A DNA stretch of 64,000 bases from Deltaproteobacteria bacterium. GTDB lineage: Bacteria > JAEEML01. Within the stretch, counting starts at the first letter, position 1. Each line of letters starts with the position of its first letter. Of the stretch, positions 7,694 to 16,880 are shown in pieces. The notes beneath the pieces were generated by a model that was not told the DNA's origin, did no database searches, and worked only from the letters and a program-made list of their open reading frames with translations. The translations under genes were made by a program, and so were the position numbers. Location: NCBI GenBank assembly GCA_016283195.1, contig JAEEML010000135.1, positions 1 to 64,000 on the forward strand. The letters run 5' to 3'.

Positions 7694-9267
7694 AGTTTTT
7701 GGGCGCTGATAATTTTTACGCTGCCTAGAAGGCCGGAAATGCGCACCTGGGCATCCATGGAGCCGCTGGCAAAATGCCAATGGGTGGTATCGGCAATTTC
7801 CTGATCCCAAGTGGGATCGACAGCCAGCCAGTTTTCGCCGGTCCAAATTTCGGCCCAGGCATGCCAGCCGAAGCCGCCGCCCTGCGGCCAGTAAGCCGCG
7901 CCCACCGCCTGGCGGGCCGGTATGCCGGCAGCCCTGGCCAGAGCCACATAAAGCGTGCTGTGTTCAGTGCAATCGCCTTTGCCGATTTTGAGCACATCGA
8001 GGGCATTGGCCATGGCCGGCACATAGCTCTTTTTGAGGCTTTTATAAACATAGTGCAAAATATTCTGGTGAGTTTGCCAATAATCGCCGCCGGCGGTGAG
8101 AGAAGCGGCCAACTCTTTGATTTCTTTGGCTGCACTTTGGTACTGCGGCTCATTTATCAAATATTTAGCTGCTTCGCCTTCATTCTTCAGCGGCACTTGC
8201 GGCAAATTGGCCGGTTTTTCCTGCGGCATAAAGGTAAAAATTATCTTATCGTCACGGCGCTCGGCCTTTTGCCCGAGACTGGCCGGCGGTAGAGTAAAAT
8301 CTTCCGGAAAACCGGCGGCTATGAGCCTATAACTGCCACCAAGAATGTCGGCCGGAGTATCGCCTGGTAATTTAATGGCGCTGGCCACCAAAATGTCACG
8401 CGAGGAGGTTGGTTTTTGGGCTTCGGCTTCACTCTCCAGCTTAGCGGTAAAAAAGCCGCCCACCTGTGTAGAGAGGAGGAGGGCTTCACTATTATATATA
8501 GATACCGAAGAGAGGCCGGTGCCCGGAGGATTTATGGTTTTTTCTTCGATTTCATAAGTTTGCCCCTTGATGCCGTCCACCAGAGTAGCGCTGATTTTTT
8601 TTATCAGGCTCTTATTGGTAACCGGTTGCATCAGTGAGGGTTCATAGCGAGAACTTGTTACACTCTCTTTTTCTCTTTTTTCGCCCGCTAAAATGAGCGC
8701 TTCCACTGCCAGATGATTTTTGAGATTTTCCACGCAGGGGAAAGAGGTTTCCTGCTTTTGATTGCCGGTATAGCTACTGATGTATAAAGTGCCGCTGCGG
8801 CAAAAGCCCTCCTGGCGCATTTCCATTTGGTCCGGCGAACTCTGGCTAAAACTTAGCTGCTTTAACTCTCCGTTTTTTAAAGTGAAAATTTGCGATTCGT
8901 TTACCGTGATATCGGTCTTTCGCCCCATGCCTTTGACGCTGGCATACATGGAACTATGAAAATGGACTTCACCGGCTTTTATTTCGTTATGTTGCTTCAT
9001 ATAGCCGACTTTTTGCCCTTGCATATAAAGGCCGTACCAAAAAGTTACCTCGCGTTTTTGGCCGGCGGCGCCAGGCGGAATAAGGGTTGCCAAAAGAGGG
9101 GAATATGGACTTTCTTCCTCCGCTATTTGGGGCTCTGAAGCAGCTTTTTCACTAATTGGCGGGAGTTTTTTTAGCTCTAAGTTGGAGGTGGCCACCGGCT
9201 CCTTGCAAGCCAGAAGGCCCAAAAAGACTGGCAGCGATAACACACTAATATATTTTAATTTTTTCAT
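7690..9267 (-). CDS. Transglutaminase-like superfamily lipoprotein
   Basis: 525 residues with a lipoprotein signal peptide (lipobox LLAC, Cys21). The C-terminal quarter is a transglutaminase-like cysteine peptidase core with the expected triad in order: Cys in KGDCTEHSTLYVALARAAG, His in GFGWHAWAEIW and Asp in LAVDPTWDQ. The long middle region is beta-rich and unassigned. The protein probably sits on the inner leaflet of the outer membrane or on the periplasmic face. Transglutaminase-like proteins of this type may cleave or crosslink peptides; the substrate is unknown. It lies 10 bases after the LolA-like gene and is likely co-transcribed with it. Confidence 0.85.
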   Translation of the reverse strand: MKKLKYISVLSLPVFLGLLACKEPVATSNLELKKLPPISEKAASEPQIAEEESPYSPLLATLIPPGAAGQKREVTFWYGLYMQGQKVGYMKQHNEIKAGEVHFHSSMYASVKGMGRKTDITVNESQIFTLKNGELKQLSFSQSSPDQMEMRQEGFCRSGTLYISSYTGNQKQETSFPCVENLKNHLAVEALILAGEKREKESVTSSRYEPSLMQPVTNKSLIKKISATLVDGIKGQTYEIEEKTINPPGTGLSSVSIYNSEALLLSTQVGGFFTAKLESEAEAQKPTSSRDILVASAIKLPGDTPADILGGSYRLIAAGFPEDFTLPPASLGQKAERRDDKIIFTFMPQEKPANLPQVPLKNEGEAAKYLINEPQYQSAAKEIKELAASLTAGGDYWQTHQNILHYVYKSLKKSYVPAMANALDVLKIGKGDCTEHSTLYVALARAAGIPARQAVGAAYWPQGGGFGWHAWAEIWTGENWLAVDPTWDQEIADTTHWHFASGSMDAQVRISGLLGSVKIISAQKL

Positions 9268-9277
9268 AAACTAATCC

Positions 9278-10063
9278 TTAGCGCGTCATAGCCGCTTGCG
9301 AAAAGTCTTCCTGGGCCATTTTTACGCTGGTATCGATAGTGAGAATTTCCAAATCGGTGTGGCTGCCTTTGATTAAATCACTTACTTTGGCTTTCATAAT
9401 TACCCACTGGCCATCTACTTTTTTTACATTAAAAACCTTGAGTTCCTTTACCTTAGCGCCGTCATTGCCATAAAATTCCAGCATCATGGGGATAAAGGTT
9501 TGCGGGTGGATGAAGGCCACTGTTTTACTATATTGCGCCTCTTTGCCGCTTTGGGGAACAGCTTCAATCACATAGACATTTTGCCCGGAGAGTTTTTGGT
9601 CGGATAGCCTTTTTAAATTGGCTCCTTTTAAGCTATCGGTCTGCATATCGCCGTAAGTAAAATCTGTGCCCATAAAGCGCTGATTTTTTTGCCCGGCGGT
9701 GATGCGTTTTACTTTGCCAAAGGCGGGCAAATATAAAAACTGGCTGTCGTTGCCCTCTTTGTTTTCGTGCACCAAAAAGGTGGTGCCGGCCACATCGGCA
9801 GGCTCCAAAAAGCGGGCCAGAGTGTGGCTCAGGCCGGCTTCGTCCTCATAAGAGCGGATATTAAGCCGTCTTTTGCGCGCTGTGCCGTTTTTGGCCACCA
9901 GATTCATGGTGAGATCCACTTCGGCCTGTTTAAAGCCAAAAAAGTTATGATCGAGGGCTTTATCGACAATCTCTTTGGCCGAAAGTTCTGCTGCCAAAGC
10001 GGCAGGCGCAGTTAGCAAGGAAACTAATAAGAGGCTAAAAACAGCGAAAAATCTTTTTTTCAT
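9278..10063 (-). CDS. LolA-like outer-membrane lipoprotein-sorting protein
   Basis: 261 residues with a cleavable signal peptide (hydrophobic 8-23, Ala-Leu-Ala-Ala before the mature start). The rest matches the Outer_lipoprot-sort / LolA-like fold: SAKEIVDKALD at the mature start, RFLEPADVAGTTFLVHEN, FLYLPAFGKVKRI and the MGTDFTYGDM segment. These proteins have a half-open barrel that binds acyl chains and is thought to shuttle lipids or lipoproteins through the periplasm. It is the first gene of a unit with the transglutaminase-like lipoprotein and is divergent from the zinc-ribbon gene across a 136-base region where no clear promoter could be assigned. Confidence 0.85.
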   Translation of the reverse strand: MKKRFFAVFSLLLVSLLTAPAALAAELSAKEIVDKALDHNFFGFKQAEVDLTMNLVAKNGTARKRRLNIRSYEDEAGLSHTLARFLEPADVAGTTFLVHENKEGNDSQFLYLPAFGKVKRITAGQKNQRFMGTDFTYGDMQTDSLKGANLKRLSDQKLSGQNVYVIEAVPQSGKEAQYSKTVAFIHPQTFIPMMLEFYGNDGAKVKELKVFNVKKVDGQWVIMKAKVSDLIKGSHTDLEILTIDTSVKMAQEDFSQAAMTR

Positions 10064-10199
10064 CGCGCCCTCCTTAAGGCTTTATTTGCTATAACACTTT
10101 GCTACCATTGCCCGCTAGCTAATAGTGCATTTTCTAAACTAACTCTTCTATATTCCCTAAAACTGTGTTTTAATGCCCTCCGCTTTTGTGAGGTGTACC

Positions 10200-11297
10200 A
10201 TGGCAACTGATGCCCGTTCTTGCCCTTGCCCTTCTTGCGGTTCCACTCTCTCTTTTGCGGCCGGCACGCAAAAGCTCACTTGCGAGCATTGCGGCAATTC
10301 TTTTGAACTCGATGTGCTAAACTCTTTGGCCGATAGCGCGGATGCAGCTGAGTTTTCGTGGGAAAGTTATAAAGAAAACTTTTTGCAAGACCGCGAAAAG
10401 CTCTCCCAAAGTGTCATTTATACTTGTGAAACCTGCGGCGGTCATGTGGAGGCGCCGGCGACAACGGCCGCCATAAAGTGTCCATACTGCGCCAGTAATC
10501 TGGTTATTTCCAGTAGCCTTTCCGGCCTTTTAAAGCCCAATGCCGTTATTCCCTTTAAACTGGTGAGTGCTGAGGTGATAAAAAGGCTCCACGACCATTT
10601 TAAAAATAAAATTCTTTTGCCCTCTAATTTTAAAACGCAGCATACTTTAAGCAAAGTAAACGGCTCTTATGTGCCTTTTTGGCTTTTTGACGCCACCATG
10701 GACGGGCCGATAGATTTTAACACCACCAAGGTGCGCCGTTATTCCGATAGTAACTATGACTATAAAGAAACAAAATATTATTTGCATCACTTGGAAGGCG
10801 ATGTCACTTTTAAAAACGTGCCAGTGGACGGCAGCAAAGTCATGCCCAATAATTTAATGGACGCCATCGAGCCCTATAATTACAGCGAGCTTAAGCCCTT
10901 TGATATGGCTTATCTTTCCGGCTATAACGCGGCCCGCTTTGACGATGACCCGGATGAAACGCTGCATAGAGCTGCTGAGCGCATGAAAGTCAGCTCCACG
11001 GCTGTTTTTCGTAAAGAAGTTGACAAAAAGGGGAGCTTTAATTCGATTACTTGTACTAAAAACGGCCTGGCTTTAAAAAAGCCGGCAGTGAGTTACGCTC
11101 TTTTGCCGGTTTATCTCATTAATTTAAAATACGAAGGTAAAGATTACCCCTTTGCCATAAACGGCCAAACCGGCAAACTGGCCGGCTCTCTGCCCATTAG
11201 CAAATTGCGCTACTGGCTGCTTTTTTTAGCTATATTTTCAGTGCTTTCCGCTATTGGAACTTTTATAACTTATTACATGCTAGAACTTCTGGGCTGA
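10200..11297 (+). CDS. Zinc-ribbon membrane protein (partner of TPM protein)
   Basis: 365 residues from the ATG at 10200, which has GAGGTG upstream; an in-frame extension to 10173 is less likely. Two zinc-ribbon Cys quartets occupy the N-terminal third: CPSCG with CEHCG, and CETCG with CPYCA. A beta-rich middle region follows, then one C-terminal hydrophobic helix (about 338-358). This type of protein is known next to TPM-domain and LemA genes. Here the TPM gene starts three bases downstream, so they form a pair. It is probably anchored to the membrane with the ribbons in the cytoplasm; the role is unknown. Confidence 0.75.
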   Translation: MATDARSCPCPSCGSTLSFAAGTQKLTCEHCGNSFELDVLNSLADSADAAEFSWESYKENFLQDREKLSQSVIYTCETCGGHVEAPATTAAIKCPYCASNLVISSSLSGLLKPNAVIPFKLVSAEVIKRLHDHFKNKILLPSNFKTQHTLSKVNGSYVPFWLFDATMDGPIDFNTTKVRRYSDSNYDYKETKYYLHHLEGDVTFKNVPVDGSKVMPNNLMDAIEPYNYSELKPFDMAYLSGYNAARFDDDPDETLHRAAERMKVSSTAVFRKEVDKKGSFNSITCTKNGLALKKPAVSYALLPVYLINLKYEGKDYPFAINGQTGKLAGSLPISKLRYWLLFLAIFSVLSAIGTFITYYMLELLG

Positions 11298-11300
11298 ATT

Positions 11301-12812
11301 ATGGAAAATAATAATACTGCCGGCACAGAGCATTCCGAAAGCTCGCGGGAAAAGGAAGAGAAACAAAAAAAGGCCGTAATCGGTTGTTTTGTCGGCTGCC
11401 TTTTTTTTCTTTTATTTATTATTTCAATATTTATCGCTATTGCCTTTATTGAAACTTTTCTCGAAGATGAACCCACACCGGAAAGCGCTAGCTTAGCCGC
11501 TCAAACGCCGGCATGGGTGGACGATGCCGCAAGTGAAGAAGCTGCTGGATCTGCCGCCCAAGCTGATGGCGCCAGCGAGGCGGCCGCCTATAGAGCTGAT
11601 GGCAATAACGGCCTGCCCGCCTGGTATCCGGCCGATCCACTGCATTTTCCCAATTTCCATGGCGAAAATCTGGCCCGGGTGGTTGATAATGCCGATACTT
11701 TAACGCCGGAGCAGGAAAAAGAACTTACTGAGCAAATAGAAAATATTGTGCAAAAATATAACTTTGGCTTTGTCATTTTTACCGATAAAAGCACCCACGG
11801 CTTTTCTATGGAAACCTATTCGGTAGATTTCTTCCTCTTTAATGGTTATGGCCTTGGTGATGATTTTCGTGGCACCGTCTTTTTTCACTCGCTGGAACCG
11901 GGCAATCGCGGCTGGCGCACTACTTCTGTTGGCCTGGCGCAGCAAATTTTTAATTATAGGGTGACCAATGGCCTGGATGATCTCATTGATAGCGATATTA
12001 GAGCCGGCCGCCACTATGAAGCTTATAAAAAATATGTAGCCGGAGTGGAAAATATTTACCATGATTATTTTGTCCTGCCTGCTTGGTACCTGGCCGGGGT
12101 AAACCCGCATGAAGGGCCGGTGAATTTGCCGGATTTGCCGAGCTCACCTGATATGAGCAAAGAGCATCTTATAGATAACGCCGGCATTTTTAATGATGCG
12201 GCCACCCGCCGGGCTATTGAAGAAAAAATCACTGATTTTATTAAAAAAACAGGAAATGATTTGGTGGTTTTCACCGATACATCAACCCATAATATCCCCA
12301 TTAAACAATATGGACGCGATTTTTACTATTTTAATGGCTTTAGTAAAGATGGCTATATTTTCGTGGTGCGTAAAGGCCAAGATGATAGCTCTTATTCTTC
12401 GGCGGCAGTGCTGATTGGCCGCCCTGCCGAGCTCTGCCAGGATTGTGATTTTAGCGCCCGCATCGATAGGGAAAACGGCCTTTCCGGCTCTTTGGAGAGC
12501 TTTATGGGGCTCACTTCTTTCTTTGCCGAAAACGAGCGCCTGCCCATTGATCAAGATCTTTTGATTTTAGCCTTTATCATCTCCGCTTTTATTAATCTTA
12601 TTGTTACTATTATTATTATGACGGTCATTAAAAGAAGTATGACGGTGATTGTACCGGCCGATGCCGATAGTTATCTTGCGGCCTTTAATTTAAGAACTCA
12701 TTGGAGCAAATATCTTTATAAAAGTGTCAGCAAAACGCGGCGCCAAAAGAGCAGCTCCGGCAGCCGATCCAGCAATGGTACGAGTTATTCCAGCAGCGGG
12801 CGCAATTATTAA
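11301..12812 (+). CDS. TPM-domain membrane protein with two TPM domains
   Basis: 503 residues. After a charged N-terminus there is a hydrophobic helix at about 27-50, a low-complexity Ala-rich linker, then two TPM_phosphatase-type domains. The first begins RVVDNADTLTPEQEKEL (about 117-235), the second HLIDNAGIFND (about 285-400). A second hydrophobic helix lies at about 415-440 and a Ser/Gly-rich tail ends the protein. TPM domains are implicated in photosystem repair in plants and in respiratory-complex or membrane protein assembly in bacteria. Tandem TPM domains are less usual than the single-domain form. Three bases separate it from the zinc-ribbon gene. Confidence 0.8.
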   Translation: MENNNTAGTEHSESSREKEEKQKKAVIGCFVGCLFFLLFIISIFIAIAFIETFLEDEPTPESASLAAQTPAWVDDAASEEAAGSAAQADGASEAAAYRADGNNGLPAWYPADPLHFPNFHGENLARVVDNADTLTPEQEKELTEQIENIVQKYNFGFVIFTDKSTHGFSMETYSVDFFLFNGYGLGDDFRGTVFFHSLEPGNRGWRTTSVGLAQQIFNYRVTNGLDDLIDSDIRAGRHYEAYKKYVAGVENIYHDYFVLPAWYLAGVNPHEGPVNLPDLPSSPDMSKEHLIDNAGIFNDAATRRAIEEKITDFIKKTGNDLVVFTDTSTHNIPIKQYGRDFYYFNGFSKDGYIFVVRKGQDDSSYSSAAVLIGRPAELCQDCDFSARIDRENGLSGSLESFMGLTSFFAENERLPIDQDLLILAFIISAFINLIVTIIIMTVIKRSMTVIVPADADSYLAAFNLRTHWSKYLYKSVSKTRRQKSSSGSRSSNGTSYSSSGRNY

Positions 12813-12839
12813 AATTTAGCGGTAGTTACAAGGTAGGCC

Positions 12840-13808
12840 TTAATCTTCCAGATGATAGATCCGGCGCACGGCGTAAATGGGTTTGCCGGTGCTTTCATAA
12901 TAAATGCGGGCATTCATTTCGGCCAAAATGCCGAGAGCGATGCTCTGCACCGAGAGGATGGAAAGGAGTACGGCGAGCAGTAAAAGCGGGTTGTTGGTCA
13001 TATCCCAGCCGTAAACAATTTTGAGCACAATGGAGGCGGCAAGAGTTAAAAAGGCTAAAAAGAGGGTAAAAAAGCCGATGCCGCCAAAGAAGTGGATGGG
13101 TTTGGTGGAATAGCCTAAAAGGAATTTCACCAGCATGAGGTCTAAAATAACCCTAAAGGTGCGTGAAAGGCCGTATTTGGTGTGGCCGGTGGTGCGGGCC
13201 CGGTGATTTACCGGCACTTCGCTGATTTTTACGCCGTACATGGAGGCCACGGCAGGAATAAAGCGGTGCATCTCGCCATAGAGGCGAATATGCTTTAAGA
13301 CATCGGCTTTATAAGCCTTTAAACTGCACCCGTAATCGTGGAGGCGCACGCCGGTTTGCATGGAGATGAGCTTATTGGCAATCATGGAAGGCAGGCGGCG
13401 GGTGAAAAAGTGATCTTTTCTATGTTTGCGCCAGCCGGAGACCAAATCAAAGCCTTTATCCATTTCGGCGAGGAGTAGCGGAATGCCGCTGGGGTCGTTT
13501 TGCAAATCGCCGTCCATGGTGATGATGATTTCGCCTCTGGCGGCATCCATGCCGGCGGCCATGGCGGCAGTTTGGCCGAAATTGCGTCTTAAGCTAATGA
13601 TGGTGGCGGCAGCGCAGCTTTTGGTGACGGCATGTAAATTTTCTACCGTTTTATCGCGGCTGCCGTCATCGACATAGATAATTTCATATTCTTTGCCCAG
13701 TTTATCCAGCTCGGCTACCAGCTCATTATGCAGGGTAACCACGGCTTCTTCCTCATTGTGTAAAGGAATAACTACTGAAATATATGGCGTTTTTTCTTGC
13801 TCGGTCAT
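12840..13808 (-). CDS. DPM1/GtrB-like family 2 glycosyltransferase
   Basis: 322 residues of the undecaprenyl-phosphate glycosyltransferase type: SVVIPLHNEE at the N-terminus, VDDGS near 48, DGDLQNDP near 98 for metal and donor binding, and two C-terminal hydrophobic helices at about 230-255 and 265-290. It should attach a sugar to undecaprenyl phosphate for cell-envelope modification (ArnC/GtrB/YfdH-like). It is the last gene of a seven-gene minus-strand run and starts two bases after the stop of the PilR-like regulator. The flippase-like protein encoded two genes upstream could act on the same lipid carrier. Confidence 0.9.
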   Translation of the reverse strand: MTEQEKTPYISVVIPLHNEEEAVVTLHNELVAELDKLGKEYEIIYVDDGSRDKTVENLHAVTKSCAAATIISLRRNFGQTAAMAAGMDAARGEIIITMDGDLQNDPSGIPLLLAEMDKGFDLVSGWRKHRKDHFFTRRLPSMIANKLISMQTGVRLHDYGCSLKAYKADVLKHIRLYGEMHRFIPAVASMYGVKISEVPVNHRARTTGHTKYGLSRTFRVILDLMLVKFLLGYSTKPIHFFGGIGFFTLFLAFLTLAASIVLKIVYGWDMTNNPLLLLAVLLSILSVQSIALGILAEMNARIYYESTGKPIYAVRRIYHLED

Positions 13809-13810
13809 AA

Positions 13811-15196
13811 CTACTCCTCATCCTGAAAACCATATTTTTTCAGGCGATAGCGCATGGATCTAAAAGTTAGGCCCAAAAGCTTGGCGGCGTGAGTTTTGCT
13901 GCCGCCGCTCTGCCTTAGAGCCTGTTCTAAAAAGTTTTTTTCGATGCTGTCTATATAATTTTCCAAATTTATGCCGGTAGTGGGCAGAGTTTCCCCCGGC
14001 TGGGGCAGAGTTTCTTCATGTTGTTGCATAAATTCCGGCAAATCTATCAAGCGAATCTGGCTACTGTCGCAGAGGGCCAGAGCGCGCTCCATGATATTCT
14101 CCAGTTCGCGGATATTGCCGGGATAATTGTAACGAATAAGGGCATTTAGCGCCTCTTCCTGAATGGCCATCGGTGCTTTTAGGCCCATGTCTGCGCCATA
14201 TTTTAAGAGAAAAGCCCGTGCCAGAGTGGGAATATCCTCTTTGCGCTCTCTTAAAGGCGGCACTTTTATGCTCACCACATTAAGGCGGTAATAAAGATCC
14301 TCGCGAAATTCGCCGTTTTCCACCAGAGCTTTTATGTCTCTATTGGTGGCCGAAATAACGCGCACATCTATGGAGCGCTCTTTGGCCTCGCCCACGCGGC
14401 GGATGGTTTGCTCTTGCAAGACGCGCAGGAGTTTTACCTGCATGGCAAGAGGCAGCTCGGTTACTTCGTCTAAAAAGATGGTGCCACGGCTCGCGCTTTC
14501 AAAGAGGCCGATATGCTCTTTGTCGGCGCCGGTAAAAGAGCCTTTAATATGGCCAAAAAGCTCGCTTTCGATGAGATTATCGGGAATGGCGCCGCAGTTG
14601 ATAGCGCAAAAAGTCTCTTTTGCTCTGGGGCTTTTTTGGTGAATATAGCGGGCTAAAAGCTCCTTGCCGGTGCCGCTTTCGCCTAAAATAAGCACCGAAG
14701 TTTTAGCGCGGGCTACTTTAGCGGCTAGTTCCAAGGTGGCCATGAGAGCTTCGCTTTTGCCGAAAATTTTGCTGCTGCCCGGCCCCTCGAGCAGTTTTTG
14801 TTTTAGGGCCAGATTTTCGGTTAAAAGCTCGTATTTTTCCAGCGCTTTTTGGATAACCAGCGATATTTCGTCGATTTTAAAAGGCTTTATTTGATAGTCG
14901 TAGGCGCCGGCCTTCATGGCTTCCACGGCATTTTCGGCTGTAGCAAAGGCCGTCATCATAATAACCTGAATATTGGGATTTATGGCGCGTGTTTCTGCTA
15001 AAATAGTCATGCCGCTGCCGTCGGGCAGGCGTAAGTCGCTGATTACCAAGGCGAGTTCACTGCTTTTAGCCCGCAAAATGCCAAGAGCCTCTTGCAAGTT
15101 GGCCGCCGTTAGTACTTCATGCTGCATATCACTCAGCAAAAAGCTTAAAAGCTCGCGCATCCCCTGTTCGTCATCTACTACTAATATTTTGGCCAT
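13811..15196 (-). CDS. PilR-like NtrC-family sigma54 response regulator
   Basis: A receiver domain (VDDEQG acidic pair, phosphoacceptor Asp in SDLRLPDG) is followed by an AAA+ domain with Walker A GESGTGKE, the sigma54-contact loop as GSFTGA instead of the usual GAFTGA, and a Fis-type helix-turn-helix at the C-terminus (KTHAAKLLGLTFRSMRYRL). It would activate sigma54 promoters after phosphorylation by the kinase encoded just upstream. I chose the ATG at 15196, which has GAGAGG upstream; a GTG at 15208 is the alternative. The PilR name rests on the six-helix partner kinase and the overall layout; no type IV pilin gene is nearby. Confidence 0.9.
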   Translation of the reverse strand: MAKILVVDDEQGMRELLSFLLSDMQHEVLTAANLQEALGILRAKSSELALVISDLRLPDGSGMTILAETRAINPNIQVIMMTAFATAENAVEAMKAGAYDYQIKPFKIDEISLVIQKALEKYELLTENLALKQKLLEGPGSSKIFGKSEALMATLELAAKVARAKTSVLILGESGTGKELLARYIHQKSPRAKETFCAINCGAIPDNLIESELFGHIKGSFTGADKEHIGLFESASRGTIFLDEVTELPLAMQVKLLRVLQEQTIRRVGEAKERSIDVRVISATNRDIKALVENGEFREDLYYRLNVVSIKVPPLRERKEDIPTLARAFLLKYGADMGLKAPMAIQEEALNALIRYNYPGNIRELENIMERALALCDSSQIRLIDLPEFMQQHEETLPQPGETLPTTGINLENYIDSIEKNFLEQALRQSGGSKTHAAKLLGLTFRSMRYRLKKYGFQDEE

Positions 15197-15227
15197 AACG
15201 CCTCTCACCTCGCCGCTAGTTCTAATA

Positions 15228-16880
15228 CTAGCCGGGGTTTTTGGGAATATTCAATATGAAGGTGGCACCATTCCCCGGGGTGCTTTGTACCTGGATGGTG
15301 CCGGAGTGTTCTTCGATAATGCGCCCTACAATGGCGAGCCCCAGGCCGCTGCCCTGGCTTTTAGTGCTGAAAAAGGGCACAAAGAGGTGTTTTAGCTGCT
15401 CTTTGGTAATGCCTGCTCCATCATCTTTGACTATTATACTGAGTGTATCGGCTGTTTCGGCCAAATCGATAATTATTTTATGTTCCATGGCGTCATTGCA
15501 GGCATCTATGGAATTTTTCAAAAGATTCCAAATAACTTGCCGGAGCTTGGCGCCGTCGGCATTGATGGTTATATGCTGGCTACCCAGTACTGCCAGTTTT
15601 ATATAGGCCGGTAAATCATTTTGCAAAAGAGCCACTGTTTCTCGGCAGAGCTGGCTGATATCACAGGGACTAAGATTGATTTTTTGCGGGCGGGCATAGG
15701 TTAAAAAATCGCTTATCAGGCTGTTTAGGCGGTCGATTTCTCTAACGGCAATATTAATAAGCCCCTGCTCGGCTCCCTCTTTGGGCAGGCGGCGGGCCAA
15801 AAGCTCAATACTGCCGCGCACGCTGGCCAGGGGATTTCTTATCTCGTGAGCCATGCCGGCGGCGAGTTCGCCAAGGGAAGCCAGGCGCTCTTTTTGGTGC
15901 AACTGCCGCTCCATTTGCTGCACGGTGCTGACATCTTGGAGGGTAATAATATGGCCCAAAGTTTTATCATTTTCCATTAAGGGGCTAAAGCGCACCAAAA
16001 GAGCTTCGGCGCCGTCTTCCCGGCCGGTGGTAATTACTTTACCCTCACTATAACCATTTAGCTCTTCACTAAAGATAACTTTCAGCTCCTGGCCGATTTC
16101 CAGCTTTTCATCTTCGCACATCAGCTTGGCCAAATTGTTAACAAATACCACCTGATCTTGGCTGTTTAAGGTAATGACGCCAACAGGCAGATTTTGCAAA
16201 ACGGCCAGGTGAAATTCTTTTAATTTGCTTAAATCATGGCTCACTGCAATGGCTGTGTGGTGGGCTCTATTGGCCTGCTCCGACAAAAAGATGGTGAGCA
16301 GAGTAACCATGTAAATGCTAAAAGTGTGCACCAAAGCGGCATTTAAATAAACCATGAGCCCGATAGAGCCGTTATTGCTGGAAATAGGCGGCACCAATAT
16401 GCCGTTATATTGCAGAATAATTTCCGCCAGATAGATGAGCGCCGCCGCCGTTGCCAGGGTGAGCGAGCCAAAGCGCGCCAAAATAACTGCTCCGTTGATA
16501 GCCGTTAAGAGAAAGAAGAAAGAAAAGGCACTTTGTACGCCGCCGGTAAAATATAAAATAGCGGCCGCAAAGAGAAGATCGCCAGCTAACTGGGTAACCA
16601 CCTGGCCCAAAACCGGAGCTTTAAATTTAAAGATAACGGCATAGATGAGGTTGGCTAAAAAAGAGAGGCCGGCCACAGTGTAAAGTGGCACTAAAGCTAA
16701 TATTTCGGCCGGTGTACTGGCCCGGGCATGGGCCACAATAGTGCTGATTAAGAGGCCGGAGAGGATAATCGTGCGAAAGCCCACCAGGAGCAAAAGACGG
16801 CGGCGGCGCTCTTCCCACATATTTTGCTCGGAGATGATATTTAGCGTATTTTCTTTTAAAACCGGCTGGTTATTTGGCAT
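15228..16880 (-). CDS. PilS-like membrane sensor histidine kinase
   Basis: 550 residues: six hydrophobic helices in about residues 30-205, a PAS domain (about 215-325, starting HLAVLQNLPVGV), a HisKA domain with phospho-acceptor His in MAHEIRNPLASVRGS, and an ATPase domain with N box LLKNSIDA, G1 DDGAGI and G2 GSGLGLAIV. Six-helix sensors with a PAS domain typify PilS, which senses signals in the membrane plane and phosphorylates PilR. The gene overlaps the preceding flippase-like gene by 11 bases and is followed by the regulator after about 31 bases, so the pair is co-expressed within the pgsA-led run. Confidence 0.9.
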   Translation of the reverse strand: MPNNQPVLKENTLNIISEQNMWEERRRRLLLLVGFRTIILSGLLISTIVAHARASTPAEILALVPLYTVAGLSFLANLIYAVIFKFKAPVLGQVVTQLAGDLLFAAAILYFTGGVQSAFSFFFLLTAINGAVILARFGSLTLATAAALIYLAEIILQYNGILVPPISSNNGSIGLMVYLNAALVHTFSIYMVTLLTIFLSEQANRAHHTAIAVSHDLSKLKEFHLAVLQNLPVGVITLNSQDQVVFVNNLAKLMCEDEKLEIGQELKVIFSEELNGYSEGKVITTGREDGAEALLVRFSPLMENDKTLGHIITLQDVSTVQQMERQLHQKERLASLGELAAGMAHEIRNPLASVRGSIELLARRLPKEGAEQGLINIAVREIDRLNSLISDFLTYARPQKINLSPCDISQLCRETVALLQNDLPAYIKLAVLGSQHITINADGAKLRQVIWNLLKNSIDACNDAMEHKIIIDLAETADTLSIIVKDDGAGITKEQLKHLFVPFFSTKSQGSGLGLAIVGRIIEEHSGTIQVQSTPGNGATFILNIPKNPG